From Ravibacter sp964559125 (GTDB lineage: Bacteria > Bacteroidota > Bacteroidia > Cytophagales > Spirosomataceae): a stretch of 64,000 nt of DNA. The position numbers were made by a program, and so were the translations under genes. Below the pieces are notes generated by a model, which saw only the letters and a program-made list of their open reading frames with translations, ran no database searches and was not told where the DNA came from. How positions within the stretch are numbered: the stretch's first letter is position 1; every line of letters starts with the position of its first letter. Of the stretch, positions 63,993-64,000 are shown in pieces. The stretch spans positions 14,136 through 78,135 of the forward strand of contig CAZLGW010000026.1 in NCBI GenBank assembly GCA_964559125.1. The letters run 5' to 3'.

Positions 63993-64000
63993 ATATTTTT

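Overview
The window comes from a member of the Bacteroidota, most likely the Cytophagales or a close relative (inference). The grounds are two SusC/SusD pairs, a T9SS-type sorted adhesin, a PVC-type haem protein, a monomeric isocitrate dehydrogenase, many exact TAnnTTTG promoter elements, and a conjugative element with CTnDOT-type tra genes.

Bases 1-46150 are chromosomal. From the left: the tail of a beta-helix repeat protein joined out of frame to an unrelated C-terminal fragment; a very large GH106-type glycosidase fused to a sialate O-acetylesterase-like esterase; an outer-membrane lipoprotein; a DUF4143-type ATPase wrecked by an internal deletion; a Reg_prop/Y_Y_Y/GAF sensor kinase with its LuxR-type response regulator; a DUF6807-PVC-cytochrome c fusion; icd; a 2-hydroxyacid dehydrogenase; galK, a lipoprotein mutarotase, an M28 peptidase and an RsmF-type RNA methyltransferase in one direction; a DUF6934 gene broken by a stop codon; two SusC/SusD pairs whose leaders and signal-peptide DNA are nearly identical; an intact ParE-type toxin-antitoxin pair; a flavodoxin-reductase/ferredoxin fusion; tRNA-Gly(CCC); a TlpA-like thioredoxin; a 1454-residue Ig-repeat adhesin; tadA; a superoxide dismutase; and tRNA-His.

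From tRNA-His to the right edge the DNA is one end of an integrative conjugative element that runs off the window. A tyrosine recombinase sits directly beyond tRNA-His. It carries the same box I Arg-to-Ser change known in the CTnDOT integrase. Next come a HigBA-type toxin-antitoxin pair in which both genes are broken, the 3' end of a group II intron, and a strikingly AT-rich 1120-residue gene. That gene encodes a sacsin/HSP90-like ATPase with a DUF3883-like, nuclease-like C-terminus and is a candidate anti-phage cargo gene. Beyond it are small winged-helix and excisionase-like genes and a leftward transfer operon: a membrane protein, traE, traF, traG, three tandem traI-like paralogues, traJ, traK, a traL-like gene, traM, traN and accessory genes. 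Many of these genes overlap by a few bases.

The most interesting items are the ATPase/DUF3883 cargo gene with its adjoining intron scar and decayed toxin-antitoxin pair, the three paralogous proteins in the VirB5 position, and the duplicated SusC leaders. No RNA folding, database search or alignment program could be run. Family names rest on motifs recognised by eye.
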